Source of the DNA: Bimuria novae-zelandiae CBS 107.79
Taxonomy: Eukaryota; Ascomycota; Dothideomycetes; Pleosporales; Didymosphaeriaceae
Assembly: GCA_010015655.1 (NCBI GenBank)
Contig: ML976680.1
Coordinates: 1-64,000 of the forward strand
Direction of reading: 5' to 3'
Length of the DNA stretch: 64,000 nucleotides
Shown one piece after another: positions 23,724 through 36,749 of the stretch (position 1 is the stretch's first letter; each line of letters starts with the position of its first letter). The notes under the pieces are model-generated. The model saw nothing but the letters and a program-made list of their open reading frames with translations, was not told where the DNA came from and did not search any database. Position numbers and translations under genes: made by a program.

Positions 23724-26700
23724 CTACTGGAACGCGCCTCTAATTTTGGCGTAGAGTTCCGTGTCGAGGAAATTGTAATTCGGGTCGGAGAAGCAGAAAG
23801 GCGAACGCAGTAATGTCTCGGCGGTCGGTCGCTCGGCCGGATCGCTGCACCGCCATTAGCTCACATACACGTGAAACAGGCACAGCTGGAGTAACTTACA
23901 TAGTGAAGCAGTCGTACATAAAACTCAACCCCTCTACCCCGATGACTCTCGAGACATCTTCGGGAATGGGAGGAGCCTGGTTTAGACTGCCCAGCTTGTA
24001 GATGGCACCGATAGCCTCTTCCTTCGACCACGGTCGTTTGCCCGCGAACATTTCAAGCACTACGCAACCGAGCGACCAGATGTCGACCTTGGCGGAATAG
24101 CCTTGGCCCTGAGATCGAATCACTTCAGGCGCCATCCAGAAGACAGAGCCCTGCATGCTGTTGGTAATGTCGTTGCCGTAGATGTTGTCCGTCTTTTTAG
24201 AGATACCAAAGTCGGATATCTTGCACGTGCCGTCGAGGTCAAGTAGAATATTGTCGGCTTTGAGATCGCGGTGAAGGATACCTTCTCTGTGCAGGTATGC
24301 TAGACCCATTAAGGTCTGTCGTGTGAGCGAGCTGACAACGCACTCCTCAAACTTTCCGTGCTTGCGAATACAGGATCCAACGGAGCCACCGCTAATGTAC
24401 TCAAGAAAGATTGATATGCTGTACTCTTTCTTCTCGCAGCCAAGATATTGCACAATGTTTGCATGATCCAGATGCTGCATTGTGTCGATTTCTTGATCTA
24501 AACTCTTCACGAGCTCTTTGATCTTGTCTTTGTCCGACCCGGCTGCCTTGGGGTTGACCTCCACTTGCTTAACTGCAATCAGCTCACCAGTGGTGATGTT
24601 CATACCAAGGTACACCCGACCGAATGTTCCTTTGCCGATGAGTTGACCCTTCATCCATTTGAAGGTAGGCTGTCGTTGCGGAAGAGGCAGATGATCTTGC
24701 GGGATGGTCTCCAGCTGAATCAACCTAGAGGCCCGCGATGGTTTGACTTGCTCAATCTTCGCGTGGAACATCTTCGTCGATTTTCTGCGCACAATGTCTC
24801 CGCCACCACGCAGCGTAGCAACGCGTGACGGGCCTGCCGTAGCGGCTGGGACTTGACCAGGGAGAGGTCGCTTTTCAAGTGGTTGATACTGCGACTTGAC
24901 GACCTCACGGATGGACTTTGTACGGCCGAGACCGACCCCAGATTTGCGAATGTTGCGCTGCGCCATCGATTGCACTGATATCCTGTTGAGTTTTGCGGGC
25001 GGAGCACTAGGTTCCTCAAAGGAGGATGCTGGTGTAACAGGACGGCTTTCCTTGGAGAAGTCACTCGTTACTTCCGTGGACGCATCGGTATCGTCTTCAT
25101 CTCCTTCTAGCATTGGCTGGTCGAGGTTGACGTTCGGGAAGAACTCGTCGAGGTGTTCCACAAGGGCTTCTGCAGGAGGTCGATTGGCCCATAGGTCAGA
25201 AGCAAACGATTCTCGGCGTAGAACGTTGTTGAAACCACCTCTGTCATCAGGCGAATCCGTCCAGGTGTTAGAATGAGGAGTTTCTGGATTCATATCGCTT
25301 TGACGGGTATCATCAGTAGCTGCACTCTGCTCCCCAGACCTCTCTGCCACCCGGTCTAGTGAATTCTTCGACCGCGAAGTTTTCAATGTCAAGTTCGGGC
25401 GTTGACCCCGAGAATCAAGGGAGGTCGATAATCCACTCTTGGCGGGAGTCGCAGGCCCAGCTTTAGCCAGAGGCATAGCGAACAGACCGTCGTCGGAATC
25501 ATCGTCGCCGGAATCTACTGGATCCAACAAGGGAGATTTGGAGTGGAAGGACACACGAGCTTCGTCAAAGTCGATGGTGCCCCCATACATAGAAATTCTC
25601 GACGACTCGCGGGAGAGTGCTGAAGCAGGTGGATGCGCAGAGTGAGGACTTACGTCTGGTGACCTCGTTCTTGTCGGCAGATCGTCTTTGAGTTTAGAAA
25701 TTGTCGGGTTGGGCGCAACCGGCATCTGTAGCTTCAGGAGCGGCTTGTCAAGCGAAACATCTTCGGGTACATCTTCCTCGTAGTCAGGTATCATGAACGG
25801 TATGTTGCCTTTGCTCATGGTCAAAGACCCAGGACTTCGAGGTGACCCACCTGGACTGTTCCTGCCAGAACCGGACCCAAATCCGTTTTCTTGAAGAACT
25901 CTCTGTGACGGGCGTAAATTCCCCGAGGGGTCTTTCGCTGGCACCTTGGGAGGCAACTTGTTCGCTGCTCCCACAGAACTGCCAATATTACCTGCTCCGA
26001 TTATGGCAGCAGCAATACCAGAAAGGCCGCCAGGCCCACATGGTATGGCTTTCCGTTTGGAGGCCTCTGATTCAGTAGACGCTCGCTTTGCCTGGTTTTC
26101 GTCTCCGTCGGGCCACGAAGTGCGATCCTTCTTAGTCTTTGACAGCGAATTAGCTTTTATCAACGTATTTGAGTCACCAGGTACCGGCGGTGGCTCTCTA
26201 AGCGGCACCAACTGCTTGCTCTTTCTGTGATCGTCGAAAGGCTTTGGGCCTTCGTAGGGCGAGTTGCGCCCGTGGTCAAAGTCAATAACACCGGGACTGT
26301 GAATGCTGACATCTGTCGCCGACAACGGCGTCAAAGCGTCTTTCTTCAGCTTCTCCTGCCGAGACGCCAAGTAGGCTTGTTGTTTGCGCTTGGTTTCGCG
26401 CTGATGCTCCTCCGAAGCGGCCAAAATGAGCTTCTGGCGCTCCTCTTCTGGAAGGTCATCGCCCACAGCCCAAGAAGGTTCCGGTGCTCTGCTACCGCCA
26501 TTCAAACGTTCAGCTACTGCTTCAGGGTTCAACTCTTGTCTCTCGGCAAACTTGCGCAATTTGCCATTTTTGTCGGGAACGAGAGTTGATTCACCGGACT
26601 TGACATCTGGGTCTAGCTCATTCAACCGAGCATATGTAGCCTCGTCTATTGGTCTCCCGGCTGGAGGTGGGATAGAAACACCGAGGCCGGTAGAGGTGGG

Positions 26701-29202
26701 CACATGTCCCTCCCGCGGAATCTTTACGAATATCTTCAGGTCTCCTAGCCGATTCCCGTATTGAGATCGCGCATTTAATAACTTGGAGTCCGTGAGGGGA
26801 TCGTTGTGTTCGTATTGTCCCGGAGACGTCAAATGGAGTTGCACACCGGGTGTCTGGCTAAGTCCGCGGTTGAGCTCCTCACACACAATCTCGCGCAATG
26901 CTGCCGCACTGCCGGCATTGGAGATGTCGACTAAGCGGTAGTTCCAGCCGTCAGGGGTGACGAAGGCATACTTCCGCTCGCTCTCTCTGACAGACGAGCC
27001 TCGACCGCGCATACCCGTGCGACTCTCCGAATCCGTATGTGCAGAACGGCGAGACGACGGGCGTTCGTTCAAGGACGTTTCGCTAGAGTTCAGTCCCGAT
27101 CTACCGAAAAGTGATCCTGCAGCGAGGTTCCGATGGCTAGCTGGACTGGTTGGAGAATCTAGACTAGTGTCGTCGGGGGAGGGGTGGCCTTCCTCTTTCT
27201 TCTTGTCTCGTCGCATGAACTTAGGCAATGCACCAATGAAGCCCTTGTGCTCCTTATTAGCACTCATCGGGATCTCCGCACTGTCATGCCTTGACATGCC
27301 AGTGCCAGGCCGAGAACCATCGTAGCCGTTCCGTTTCTCGCTGCGACTCTCAGACCTGCCTTCAATAGACCTACCAGATGGCGGACCGGAGGCACCGCCA
27401 TTGATGGAACCATTCGTAGCAAACGTTGAGAGGTTGGATTCGGAACTGTTACCACGGACGTGATTGCTGCTGTAGTACCTGTTGGAAGAGTTAAAGCCCG
27501 CACTGTGTTGGCCATTGGTGGCAAGGCGCGCTGACTGTAGGCCCGGACTATTTTGTGGGCTTGCTTGCCTCATCGCCTCCCGGTGATTCGAAGCGCCGAA
27601 GGAAGAAGGTGCAAAGTCGCCGGAAGCATTTGGACTATGGCGGTGTTTGGGCTTGGCATCCAGTGCACCCATTACCTCCTTTGAAAAAGCACTCCGGGCA
27701 GTTGTTTCATTGTAGTCGGGCGGTGGCCCGAAACCGGGGTAAGTGGGATTGCGCTGTCGAGGAAGAGTTGCTGAACCAGGTGATGTGATGGGTGGCATCT
27801 GGCGCCCTGGGCTTTCTTCACCACCTCCAGCCGTCGTCGGCGTCGATCCAAATTGGTCACGACCAGTGCCTAAATACGGCGAGTTCTCGAGCGTGCCCTC
27901 AGTGCCAGCACTGGCCAACGTCATGCCAGTGTCTTGTCGCTGGGGCATTCGCACATTGCTTGCGCTTCCTGTCTCGACGATGGCGCGGACTAACCTCCGC
28001 AGCTTTCGACCTTCGTCTCTTTCTCTGTTCTGGTCCCAACCAGTCCCGCTCGCTGTGCATTGTTTCGCCAACTGTGGGAAAATGACTTGGTGCATCATGC
28101 CGACGTTGCCCTTGCCACCATGACCGCGCCCAATTTCAAGAAACCTGGAACCTTCCAGCCCCAGGGTTTTGAACGTCTCTTGCCAGTCTCTTGAAAACCC
28201 ATAATTGGCAAGCCACATCTGAACTCGTTCCGCAGGCCACAGAGACGCCGCGTCGTTTGGCGAAACGGGAGTTGTACTAGTGTTTTCGTTGCGATAGTAA
28301 AGACTGCCGTGCGCTTGTGGCATCGGGTTCTGCATTGTGGCCGTGGGCGGTCCAGGAGCGTCATAGCCTTGAGCTCTCTCGGTGGGGATATTCAAGTGGC
28401 TGCGGCTAGTGGCAGCATAACCTGTATTAGCAGCGTAGCCTTGCACTGGAAAACTAGTCGCAGAGGTGTCCGTGTTCGCCGAGTATGATTCTTCACTGTA
28501 GAACGCAGGCTCTTGATACTGCCGCGACGTATGCAGAGGCGGTATGCCTACCCCCGGCCCAAACGACTCTCCACCCGGTATGTATGTCGCAGAGGTTAGC
28601 GGCGCCTCTTGGGTTTGCTGCATAGGTGGAGGCCCAGGCGGCGGAGGGAGCTGGTACCCGTGGTAGGCACCTGGGTTGTACTGCTGTCGGGGAGCGCCCC
28701 AGCCATAGTTCTGCATGGGCGGAGGCGCATTTCCCATGCCACTGAAATTTGTAGGCGGTCGCGGAGGAGGTGGGGGCAGGTTCATGTTGTGAGTCGTGGG
28801 GTTCGACGTGGGTTGGGGTGGCGGCGGAGGAATATTGTATTGATGCATGGCTGACGGCGGCAGGTAGTTTTGTTGTCTCTGAATCAGATTGGTGTCTGCA
28901 ACCGTATGCGCCCGAGCCCGCGGGCTGGTCGAGTAGGAGCTTCCGGGAGACAGCAGTGAGTACGGCGAGCCGGTGCCGTGAGAGGGCGTGAGGAGGGGAA
29001 GGGAGACGACGTTCTGGATGTCGTGCTCAGGCAGGCCGAGGTTCGAGCGTACGCCAGAGAGCGGCGTAGGGGGACCGCGACGTCCTGAACGGTCCGAGGT
29101 GTTTGATATATTGGACGTGGAGCGCTGGCGTGAAGCAATTGTCATGTCGAGGCCTCGTTCGCGGGCTCCTCGATGCTGTGGGGTGAACGCACAGCGCGTC
29201 AC
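23724..29202 (-). CDS. BCK1-type MAP kinase kinase kinase (cell wall integrity)
   Basis: About 1807 residues in two exons (29202-23900 and 23844-23724) with a 55-bp GT-AG intron near the 3' end. Splicing is needed to complete kinase subdomain XI (DPAERPTAETLLRSPFC). The C-terminal kinase (from about residue 1514) has IGKGTFGRVYLG, AVKQVEV (catalytic Lys near 1545), HRDLKADN (Asp near 1646) and DFGISKK, and its SGGSVGSCIRKHGKF block is typical of the BCK1/STE11 group. The N-terminus holds poly-Pro tracts (residues ~125-195), a SAM-like region (LWPAERVQMWLANYGFSRDWQ, ~321-390) and a conserved folded block near 740-835 (YAFVTPDGWNYRLVDI). Long Ser/Pro-rich linkers separate them. The length matches filamentous-fungal Bck1 proteins, which act above Mkk and the Slt2-type MAPK. 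Met20 is an alternative start. Confidence 0.93.
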
Positions 29203-30846
29203 GTCATGACGATGCGACGAGAGACGCTCGCAGGCCGTGTGACTGCAGCACCGGCCGTCGTCGTGGGCGAAGTATGCTTCCTGGGCGCGTGTCGAGCCTG
29301 ACTCGCGGGCAGCTGGCAGCGGGCGGAGCTGGTCCCGAGGCGGCGCGGCGTATCGTCGTGTACCAATAGCGGGTAGATGTCAACCGTCAACGTCGAAGAG
29401 CGGCCGCGCGACAGCAATGACAGACAGCCCAGCACGCCGGGGGGCAGGGGAGAGGCTAAGAATGCGATGTGGGCGGTTTCGATTTGGGCACGGCGCTTGC
29501 GAGGCCAGCAACCGGGCTCGACGCAACAAAGGCGCGGCGTGGGCGGCGGAGGAGCACTCGAGCGGGCGGGTGCAGCGACGCAGCCGTCGGGAGCTGCAGG
29601 CGCGGCGAAATGACACGGGGACGGCGGACGATAGGGTGGGTACGGTATTTCGGTGGGCAGGAAGGAGGAGGACTGCTGCGCCTGGCCTGGCCTGGCGCTG
29701 GTGGGCTGGTGAGAGGTGAGATGGGGAGCGCCGCGTTCAGAGGCCCGTGCGCGTTTCTGATGGAGTCGGGAACGAAGAGGAAACTGCTCACGGGACTCTG
29801 TCCTTTGCAGATATCCTTAGGTTCTGAGACACTGCATCACGTACACGTTATGTTAAAACATAGGCTTACTGCTGTTCAGCCCAGGCGTGCGAGCTCCACA
29901 GCACAGCACTCTTTCGATAAGCTTGGCCGTAGCTTCTGCCTCAATGGTGAGACTTGGTGTGGAGCAAGGCACGAGAATCTCCCATCGCATCGGCCAAACA
30001 AATTGTGAAAGTTCATCATCCCTTGTTCATCGGCAAGGCAGATTGTGCTCGCGCAATTGTAGTACTCGTGCGGGTTTTCTTTACGCCTTCTTATCGGAAT
30101 CACGTTCTAGAATGTACCCTCATCTTACCACGAGCAAGTACCAGGAGCGCGACGTTTTCTATCCCTATGCACCGTCAATGTTGCGGAGGAAATGGATATA
30201 ACTCGAAAGTGGTACCAAAGCGTCAAAGCCATTCAAAAGGTACCCGCTGTTTGACCTGCCAAGTCACTCCACGCACACGTACTCGCTGGTGGTCGTCGCC
30301 GTGCCACCTCGCCACAATGGGCCCTTGTGTCAGTCCGGGTTCGACAATTTATAGTCAATCGGACGAGTGCGCGCGTGCATTTCCTATACAAACAGGTGAC
30401 ACTCACACTGCCCAGGTGCGGTGTGCGATAAGCAGTACGGTACAACTGCAATTGCCACATCCGCGTGCGTAGAGCAGTCAGCTCAGGATACCCAACTCCC
30501 AATTGTTGACCAAAGACACAGTAAGCAGCTGCTACGGGCGCCCAGAGCCCGAACAAGCGTAGTGACTACCCGATGCTAGAACAGCGTCACCAGCAACAAA
30601 GAAAAACTCGCAGATAACGCGCAAGGCGACTGATCAAGAGCCGTGACAGCTGCATGTTGTTGGGACTAGCCACGCTATCGATCACACCACATGCGAGGTG
30701 GGCCGACCGTCGTACCTGACTAACCAACGCGTGTCCCGCAATAACTTCGTCATAGCCAACTATATCTTACAACGAGCTCCCGCGAGGGGCCGCCGCATCA
30801 CAAGAAAAACTTCTCTACTTACGAATTTGCATCCACACATTTCAAA
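29203..30846. promoter_or_regulatory. divergent intergenic region between MAPKKK and PDC genes
   Basis: 1.64 kb between two divergently transcribed genes. It must hold both promoters and the 5' UTRs. No gene-like frame has domain support. A TATATCTTA stretch lies at 30761, about 85 bases before the PDC start. Confidence 0.5.
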
Positions 30847-32752
30847 ATGACGGATCTGCGGACGCAGGAACTAAAGAACCCCATCGACGTCGCTGAGGTG
30901 AGCATATGCGGCTAAGTCCAAAGCTTGAGTCAATCGGCATGTGTATTGCCTATCATGGTAACACATCATACTCGGCCGTTTGACCAGCTGATGCATGATC
31001 AATGCGGATGCTAACGCATGCAGTACCTCTACAAACGTCTTTACGAAGTAGGCGTCCGCTCGGTCCATGGGCTCCCTGGTGACTACAATCTCGTGGCTCT
31101 CGACTACCTCAAACCTGCCGGTCTCCACTGGGTGGGAAATTGCAATGAGTTGAACGCCGGCTACGCCGCCGATGGGTATGCTCGCGTGAACGGTGTTTCC
31201 GCGATTATTACCACCTTTGGCGTGGGAGAACTCTCCGCAGTGAACGCCATTGCAGGTAGGATTCGACGCCCTAGGAAAATGCTCACTACGGCTAATCCCT
31301 TCTTACATAGGAGCGTATTCTGAATATGTCCCGGTCGTTCACATTGTAGGTTATCCTACTACCGCAGCCCAAAAGAACGGGCTATTGCTCCACCATACAC
31401 TTGGCAATGGCGATTACAACGTGTTCGCGAAAATGTCGACTCAGATATCATGTGCTGTGTCGATGCTGAATAACCAACATGAAGCGGCTACCTTGATCGA
31501 CAATGCGATTCGCGAGTGCATCTTGAAGTCACGGCCCGTCTACATTGCGCTCCCTGCAGACATGGTTCAGAAAAAGATCGATGGCGACCGACTCAAGACA
31601 CCGCTCGATCTGTCTTACCCGCCGAATGATCCCGAGAAGGAAGATTACGTGGTCGATGTCGTTCTCAAGTACCTGCACGCCGCTCGTAACCCAGTCATAC
31701 TAGTCGACGCCTGTGCGATCCGTCACCGCGCACTAGAAGAGACCCACGTCTTTGTTGAGAAATCCGGAATTCCTGTTTTCGTGGCGCCAATGGGGAAAGG
31801 TGCTGTCAACGAAACTCTGCCCAACTACGGTGGTGTATACGCAGGAGACGGCAGCAACAAGGGTGTGCGTGAGCGTGTCGAATCAGCGGATCTGGTCATC
31901 AGTATCGGCGCCATCAAGAGTGATTTTAACACGGCTGGCTTCACATATCGCGTCTCGCAGCTCAACACCATTGACTTCCACTCTTACGGTGTCAATGTGC
32001 GGTATTCAGAGTACCCCGGCGTTCGCATGAATGGTGTGTTGAAGAAGGTTACGGAGAAACTGGGCAAGCTCAACATCGAGAGCGGACCGACCCCGAGCAA
32101 TGATATCCCAGATGATGAAGTCAAATCGCCAGAGCCCACAATAACTCAAGCCTGGTTCTGGCCGCGCCTGGGTCAGTGGCTGCAGCCCAAGGACATCGTC
32201 ATTACCGAGACGGGTACTGCAAATTTTGGCATCTGGGAGACGAGGTTCCCCGACGATGTGACTGCAATTTCCCAGGTTCTTTGGGGCAGTATTGGGTATG
32301 CCACCGGTTCGTGCCAGGGCGCTGCTCTGGCCGCGAAGGAGAAGGGTATCAAGCGCACAATTCTCTTCACGGGAGACGGCTCATTCCAACTCACTGCGCA
32401 AGAGGTCAGCACGATACTCCGCAACAAACTGAACCCCATCATCTTCGTCATCTGCAACAATGGGTATACCATTGAACGCTTCATCCACGGATGGGAGGAC
32501 TCATACAACGATGTCCAGGAGTGGAAATACAAGGACTTGCCTGCGACCTTCGGTGCCTCCAAGGATCAGTATCTGACCTACAGAGTAGAGACGAAGAAGC
32601 AGGTAGAAGAACTGTTTTTGGACAAGGAATTTTCGAGCGGCGATACGCAAAAACTGAGATTTGTGGAGTTGGTGATGCCGTGGGACGACGCACCGGCAGC
32701 CCTCAAGTCGACGGCAGAGGCGGCAGCAAAGAGGAATGCTGAAAGCTCGTGA
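30847..32752 (+). CDS. pyruvate decarboxylase
   Basis: Thiamine-diphosphate enzyme that converts pyruvate to acetaldehyde and CO2 in the cytosol (alcoholic fermentation). Three exons (30847-30897, 31024-31255 and 31311-32752), with introns of 126 and 55 bp, give about 574 residues, the usual length. Visible signatures are the catalytic Glu in [17 protein letters not shown] (near residue 59) and the His-His pair in [11 protein letters not shown] (near 122-123). The diphosphate-binding motif runs from [11 protein letters not shown] (near 449) to ICNNGYTIE. The start context TCAAAATGAC is good and the splice sites are canonical. The gene is intact. The paralogue indolepyruvate decarboxylase is less likely but not excluded by sequence alone. 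Confidence 0.95.
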
Positions 32753-33356
32753 GGAGACAAGCGGTCCTAGACAATAGACACATCTCTGCTAGGCATGTGT
32801 CTGGATTTTTTTCTTTATAGCGGAGGTATAGGGTATGGGTAACGGATTGTCGACTCTCATGAATAATGGCTGAAGTACACTATGCACATATATAGAACAA
32901 ACTCCATTCAACTCATACTTCACGTAAGACACGCCTCTAACGTTTCTTAACAACTTCGCGTGTGGAGCAGCTCAAATTGAAAGATGCTCTCTCCACCTCA
33001 TAGCAACCCCCGCATCAACGAAGTCGCAAGTGTCTTATCGCAGCACGGAAACAGTAAATCCCACACAAACACAGCCAGTCTGCACACGCGCAGGAAAAAG
33101 AGTGCTACGACGCGCCTAGAGCGAAGAAGATCGAAAAAGCGCCGGGGAACCAAACCCGGATCTTTGTTACACTCTGCTAACGTCGAGGTCAGACTAAATG
33201 TTGCTTCTCTTGCAATCTCTGGTGGTGCCCTCATTCCACCACGTAAAGAGTCCTGCGACGCTGACCAGCACTTGCGGCCCCCTCACCCATTCACAAGGCA
33301 AAAAAGTAGCACCTCGCACAGTCTTGCACAGAGAAAAATTGCAAAAGAAATGTGAC
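32753..33356. other. 3' flank of PDC and tRNA spacer
   Basis: No gene recognised. It holds the PDC 3' UTR and the downstream flank of the tRNA, which on the minus strand includes a T-rich stretch just after the tRNA that would end Pol III transcription. Confidence 0.45.
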
Positions 33357-33444
33357 TCTCCGACGGGGAATCGAACCCCGGTCTCCCGCGCTTGGTCCCT
33401 TGAGGAATGACAAGCGGAAATCATGACCACTAGACCATCGAAGA
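33357..33444 (-). tRNA. tRNA-Asp (anticodon GTC) with a short intron
   Basis: On the minus strand the ends TCTTCGA and TCGGAGA pair over 7 bp with one G-U. The D-arm box reads GGTCTAGTGGTCA, and the B box is GGTTCGATTCC inside CCGGGGTTCGATTCCCCG. The anticodon stem CCGC/GCGG encloses TTGTCA-C once an intron of about 16 bases after position 37 is removed. The mature length is then 72, as for tRNA-Asp. Confidence 0.9.
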
Positions 33445-34159
33445 TGTGAGGCTGTTGCCTCGATGAGGGTGGTGATTTGATAGTAGGAAGGTAAAAAGCA
33501 TTGTATATGTACGCAAACAATAATTGTCTGTAGTAGCGAAAATGAGGAGGGGCGGGCGGTTTCCAAAACTAGATCTTAGGAAGTGGGGTAATTGGAACTA
33601 TGACGCAGCGTGGGACGTTTAGCGAGGAAGTCTCCGTAGCGAAGGAGCAAGTCACGGTTGGTGTGTAGTAATATCACCACAATTAACCAGTCGTACTCTA
33701 ACGTTGTGAAATATAATGACAATGTGGACGTCAGATTTTTCAACATGGGACCCTTTGTTCCTTAGCTCTGCTTTAGTAGTTGCTTTGCATATTCAAGCCG
33801 TCAACTGGTAGGTGGGCATCGCGCGGGTGCATAAGCTGGTACTTCCAATCATCACTTGGCATCGCCAATACTTCAAGAAAGCAGTGATATATATTCAGAA
33901 CACCAACTTGTAATTCGTTCTGATTTACAGAACTCGGGAGACTCAAGCGCTTAAGCGCACCCACAAAGTTCGCCTGCGCGCGCACAATCATGCAAACTAG
34001 CCACCTGTAGACAGCGTGCGCGCAAGCCAAAAGTAACTCGTCTCGCAATCCTGTTTTACCCTAACGCCGTCGCTCTCAAACGTAATACCCAATGTTCACA
34101 CCTTCGCATCCTGACCGTCCATCTCTCCACCGGTCCTCGCACTCTTCAGTAAATCGGAG
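33445..34159. other. intergenic, no gene recognised
   Basis: Flank of the tRNA gene and 3' side of the RING gene. Short frames lack any support. Confidence 0.45.
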
Positions 34160-35731
34160 CTACTCATGCCAGTTCACCTGCTCCAGCCTCCACCTGTTCG
34201 GCATCCCCTCATCGAATACGAACACCCATCCGATTCCCTCGTAGAAAAAGCCCCAGTTCAGATCGCTTATGCAATTGTCGTAGAAAGCCCGCCTGGTGTC
34301 CATACCCCAAATGAAGGCGTGGAGTTCAGCCAGTTTGTAGAAAAGATGCATCGTGCGGACCAGCCGGTTTTCGAGGAGCCCCAAGACTTCCTCTATGGGG
34401 CGGGTTGATTTGGGGCGGCGCGGACGTCGGGTGCCTATGGGGTGGGTTGGTTAGTCACGCCGGGTTCGCCCGTGTCTGTGTAGTCTTGGTGACTCGAGGA
34501 TGGAGTGTGCGTGCGAAACGTGTTGTGACCGAAAATGAGAGGAGGGGAGGACTTACAAAGTGGCTGGCGGCATTGTGGACATAGGTTCGCGTTTCGAGCG
34601 GTTGAATTGACCCACTGGGATATGCAGGCTTTGCCGAAGGTGTGCCCACAGGCCGTGAGGCAGAAGGCGGGGTGGTGATCGGTATATATTTCGGCACAGA
34701 TGCTACAGTACCGGTCTGCGTCGTCTTCGTCGTCGTACTCGTCGTCGGTGGTTTCGTCCATCAAAGGATGCATGCCGGGGTCGTTCATCCAAGGGTCCAT
34801 AGCGGGCTCATTATCCAGAGGGTCCATGGTGATCGAGTACATAGCCGCATCCATGACAATAGCATCAACCAGTGTGATGGGGGAAGAGGGAGGGGTGGGG
34901 AGCGAAGAGGAGTTCATACTTTTCACCTTGGTTGCGTTGTCCATGTGGGGCTGGCACAACGAGTCTTCAACGGCAGTCTCATCCTCAACTTGCGGCCGTT
35001 TGACATCCTGTCCGAGGTCATTGATATCGTGATCTGGTCCTACATTCTCCAGCTCATGGTCTTCCAGCAGGCTCGCTGTCAAGTCGTCCCAGGCCGCCAG
35101 TATCTGCAAGTATTCCTTTATAAGGATATCCTTCAATTTTACAATGGCGGATTCAAGAGCTCCAGACTTTCGCATGGTTTTCAGATGTTCCGAGCTGAAC
35201 GTCGAAATGATGCGTTGGTAATAGAATATGTTGCGCAAGCTGTGTATGCGAATCGCAACGTAGGTCAGCGGATCGATTGTAGAGCTTTGTTCAGCGCGAT
35301 GTGAAACATCTAAAGATGGTAAGAAGTCAGTGTTGGTGTATGGAGGGGTATTAGAGTCAGGTAGTAAACATTTGGAGTTACATACGGTCTGTCCTGGTGA
35401 TCGCCCGATACATGTTGTCATGAGCGCGGAGAAATTCAATCAGATCTGATGTCAAATTGCACAGCCCCAGGGCCTCCACCACGCGTAATTGTCCTGCGTA
35501 GGTCTGGTGCCTCTGATGCATGGCAGACGCGTGCTCATGAGTGCGCTCTAGGAGCACAGAATCATTCTCTCGATTTTGCGCCGCAATCCGAGCTTCAAGT
35601 TCACCACGAATGTATTGCACGGTACCGACTGGGATGGTGTCAAGTTGATCCCTGTCGGACGTCGTATTTTGGGCTGTGGGGGTGGAACGGGTAGTACGCC
35701 CGCTGGCTCCGGGAGAGGGTAGGTCAACCAT
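34160..35731 (-). CDS. RING-finger protein (atypical), likely E3 ubiquitin ligase
   Basis: A three-exon model of about 457 residues: 35731-35386, 35309-34557 and 34434-34160, with introns of 76 and 122 bp (GTATGT...TTTAG and GTAAGT...CATAG). The central region is acidic and Ser/Pro-rich. The RING reads CSIC (residues 317-320), then CGHTFGKACISQW (about 336-348) and CPQC (359-362). The cysteine or histidine usually found two to three residues after CGH is Gly here, a variant seen in other fungal RING proteins. The last exon adds a compact tail ending FVFDEGMPNRWRLEQVNWHE with several Trp/Phe. The N-terminal exon looks helical (ELEARIAAQNRENDSVLLERTHEHAS). A longer 5' end starting at 35874 in another frame is possible. 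The substrate is unknown. Confidence 0.78.
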
Positions 35732-36447
35732 GGTCGCTGCTCGCGGAGCCTGGGACGACGTCGTCGAAAGCTACGGGACACGGGAGTCGTGGCGTAGTAG
35801 TGAGACGAAAATCTATACCCAGGCGGCGGCCCAATTATCTCATCGTCCACTAACGAGTCAGCATTGTGCTCCATTGTAAGGCTAGGCTGCTGTATCGCAA
35901 CTCACACCGATAAACAAAAGCAATAGAGTTGTATGCGCGTGCGGCTTTTGCCTGCAACTTGCTTGAAGTTGTTGTAGAACGCGTTTTTACGTGTATTGCT
36001 GTTGTTGTTTTGTTCCACTTGAGAGGTCTATGCAACCATTTGTCGTCGGTTGTGAGTTCGGGACTGACGATCTTGTGGTAGTTGCATGTAGGTCTGAGCG
36101 AAGGACTTGAGGAGCTTTATGAATGCGGTAGATATAACCTGCTCCGTCGCGGTGAAGCTGCTTTGGTGAAATTACACTGTTTGTTCTTAGCAAACGGTCC
36201 ATGACGATTGTGACGCAAAGCTCGGGTAAAAAAATACCTACAGATAACGATGGTGAAGGCGGGCAAAGTTGGAGTGAAATCATGCGTGGCTAGGCAATAA
36301 TATTGCTTCACCGAGACGGCTAGGTCGTGATTGACAATTGTAGTTCAGTCACAATGCTTCTTTCCCAGGTGCGCAGCTGCCTGCCTGCCTCAGGAAGTCT
36401 CAACAGGAAGGCCAGCGAATGGTACCTTCCTGCTGTTTACATTCAGG

Positions 36448-36520
36448 CGGCCGGGTACAAGGTAGATGCAGTCGGCCACTGTATGGCTCGCTCGTCCTGG
36501 GGCAACACAAAGGACTAAGA
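36448..36520. repeat. imperfect direct repeat, copy 1 (about 73 bp)
   Basis: Shares CGGCCGGGTACAA, CACTGTAT, GGGG-AACACA and AGGACTAAGA in order with 36680-36749. Confidence 0.7.
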
Positions 36521-36679
36521 TAAGTCTAAACTGAAATGTCTTCCCCGAACTTGTACCTACACGACTGGACATTTTTTTTTTGTGATGGCTATCCTTTTGA
36601 CGGGACGCTGGTGGAGAAAACCTCCACGTATGTCTGGCTATGGAAGCAGCGAGCCGAGGATTCCGACGATGTCTCCAGA

Positions 36680-36749
36680 CGGCCGGGTACAAAGTAGGTC
36701 CCGTAAGTCACTGTATTGCCTATCCAGGGGTAACACACAGGACTAAGAG
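36680..36749. repeat. imperfect direct repeat, copy 2 (about 70 bp)
   Basis: Diverged copy of 36448-36520 in the same orientation, 230 bp downstream. Neither copy lies in a supported gene. Confidence 0.7.

Noticed and set aside
29380..30560. Several overlapping open frames on both strands between the MAPKKK and PDC genes
   Set aside because: GC-rich chance frames with no domain and low-complexity Arg/Ser/Gly content.
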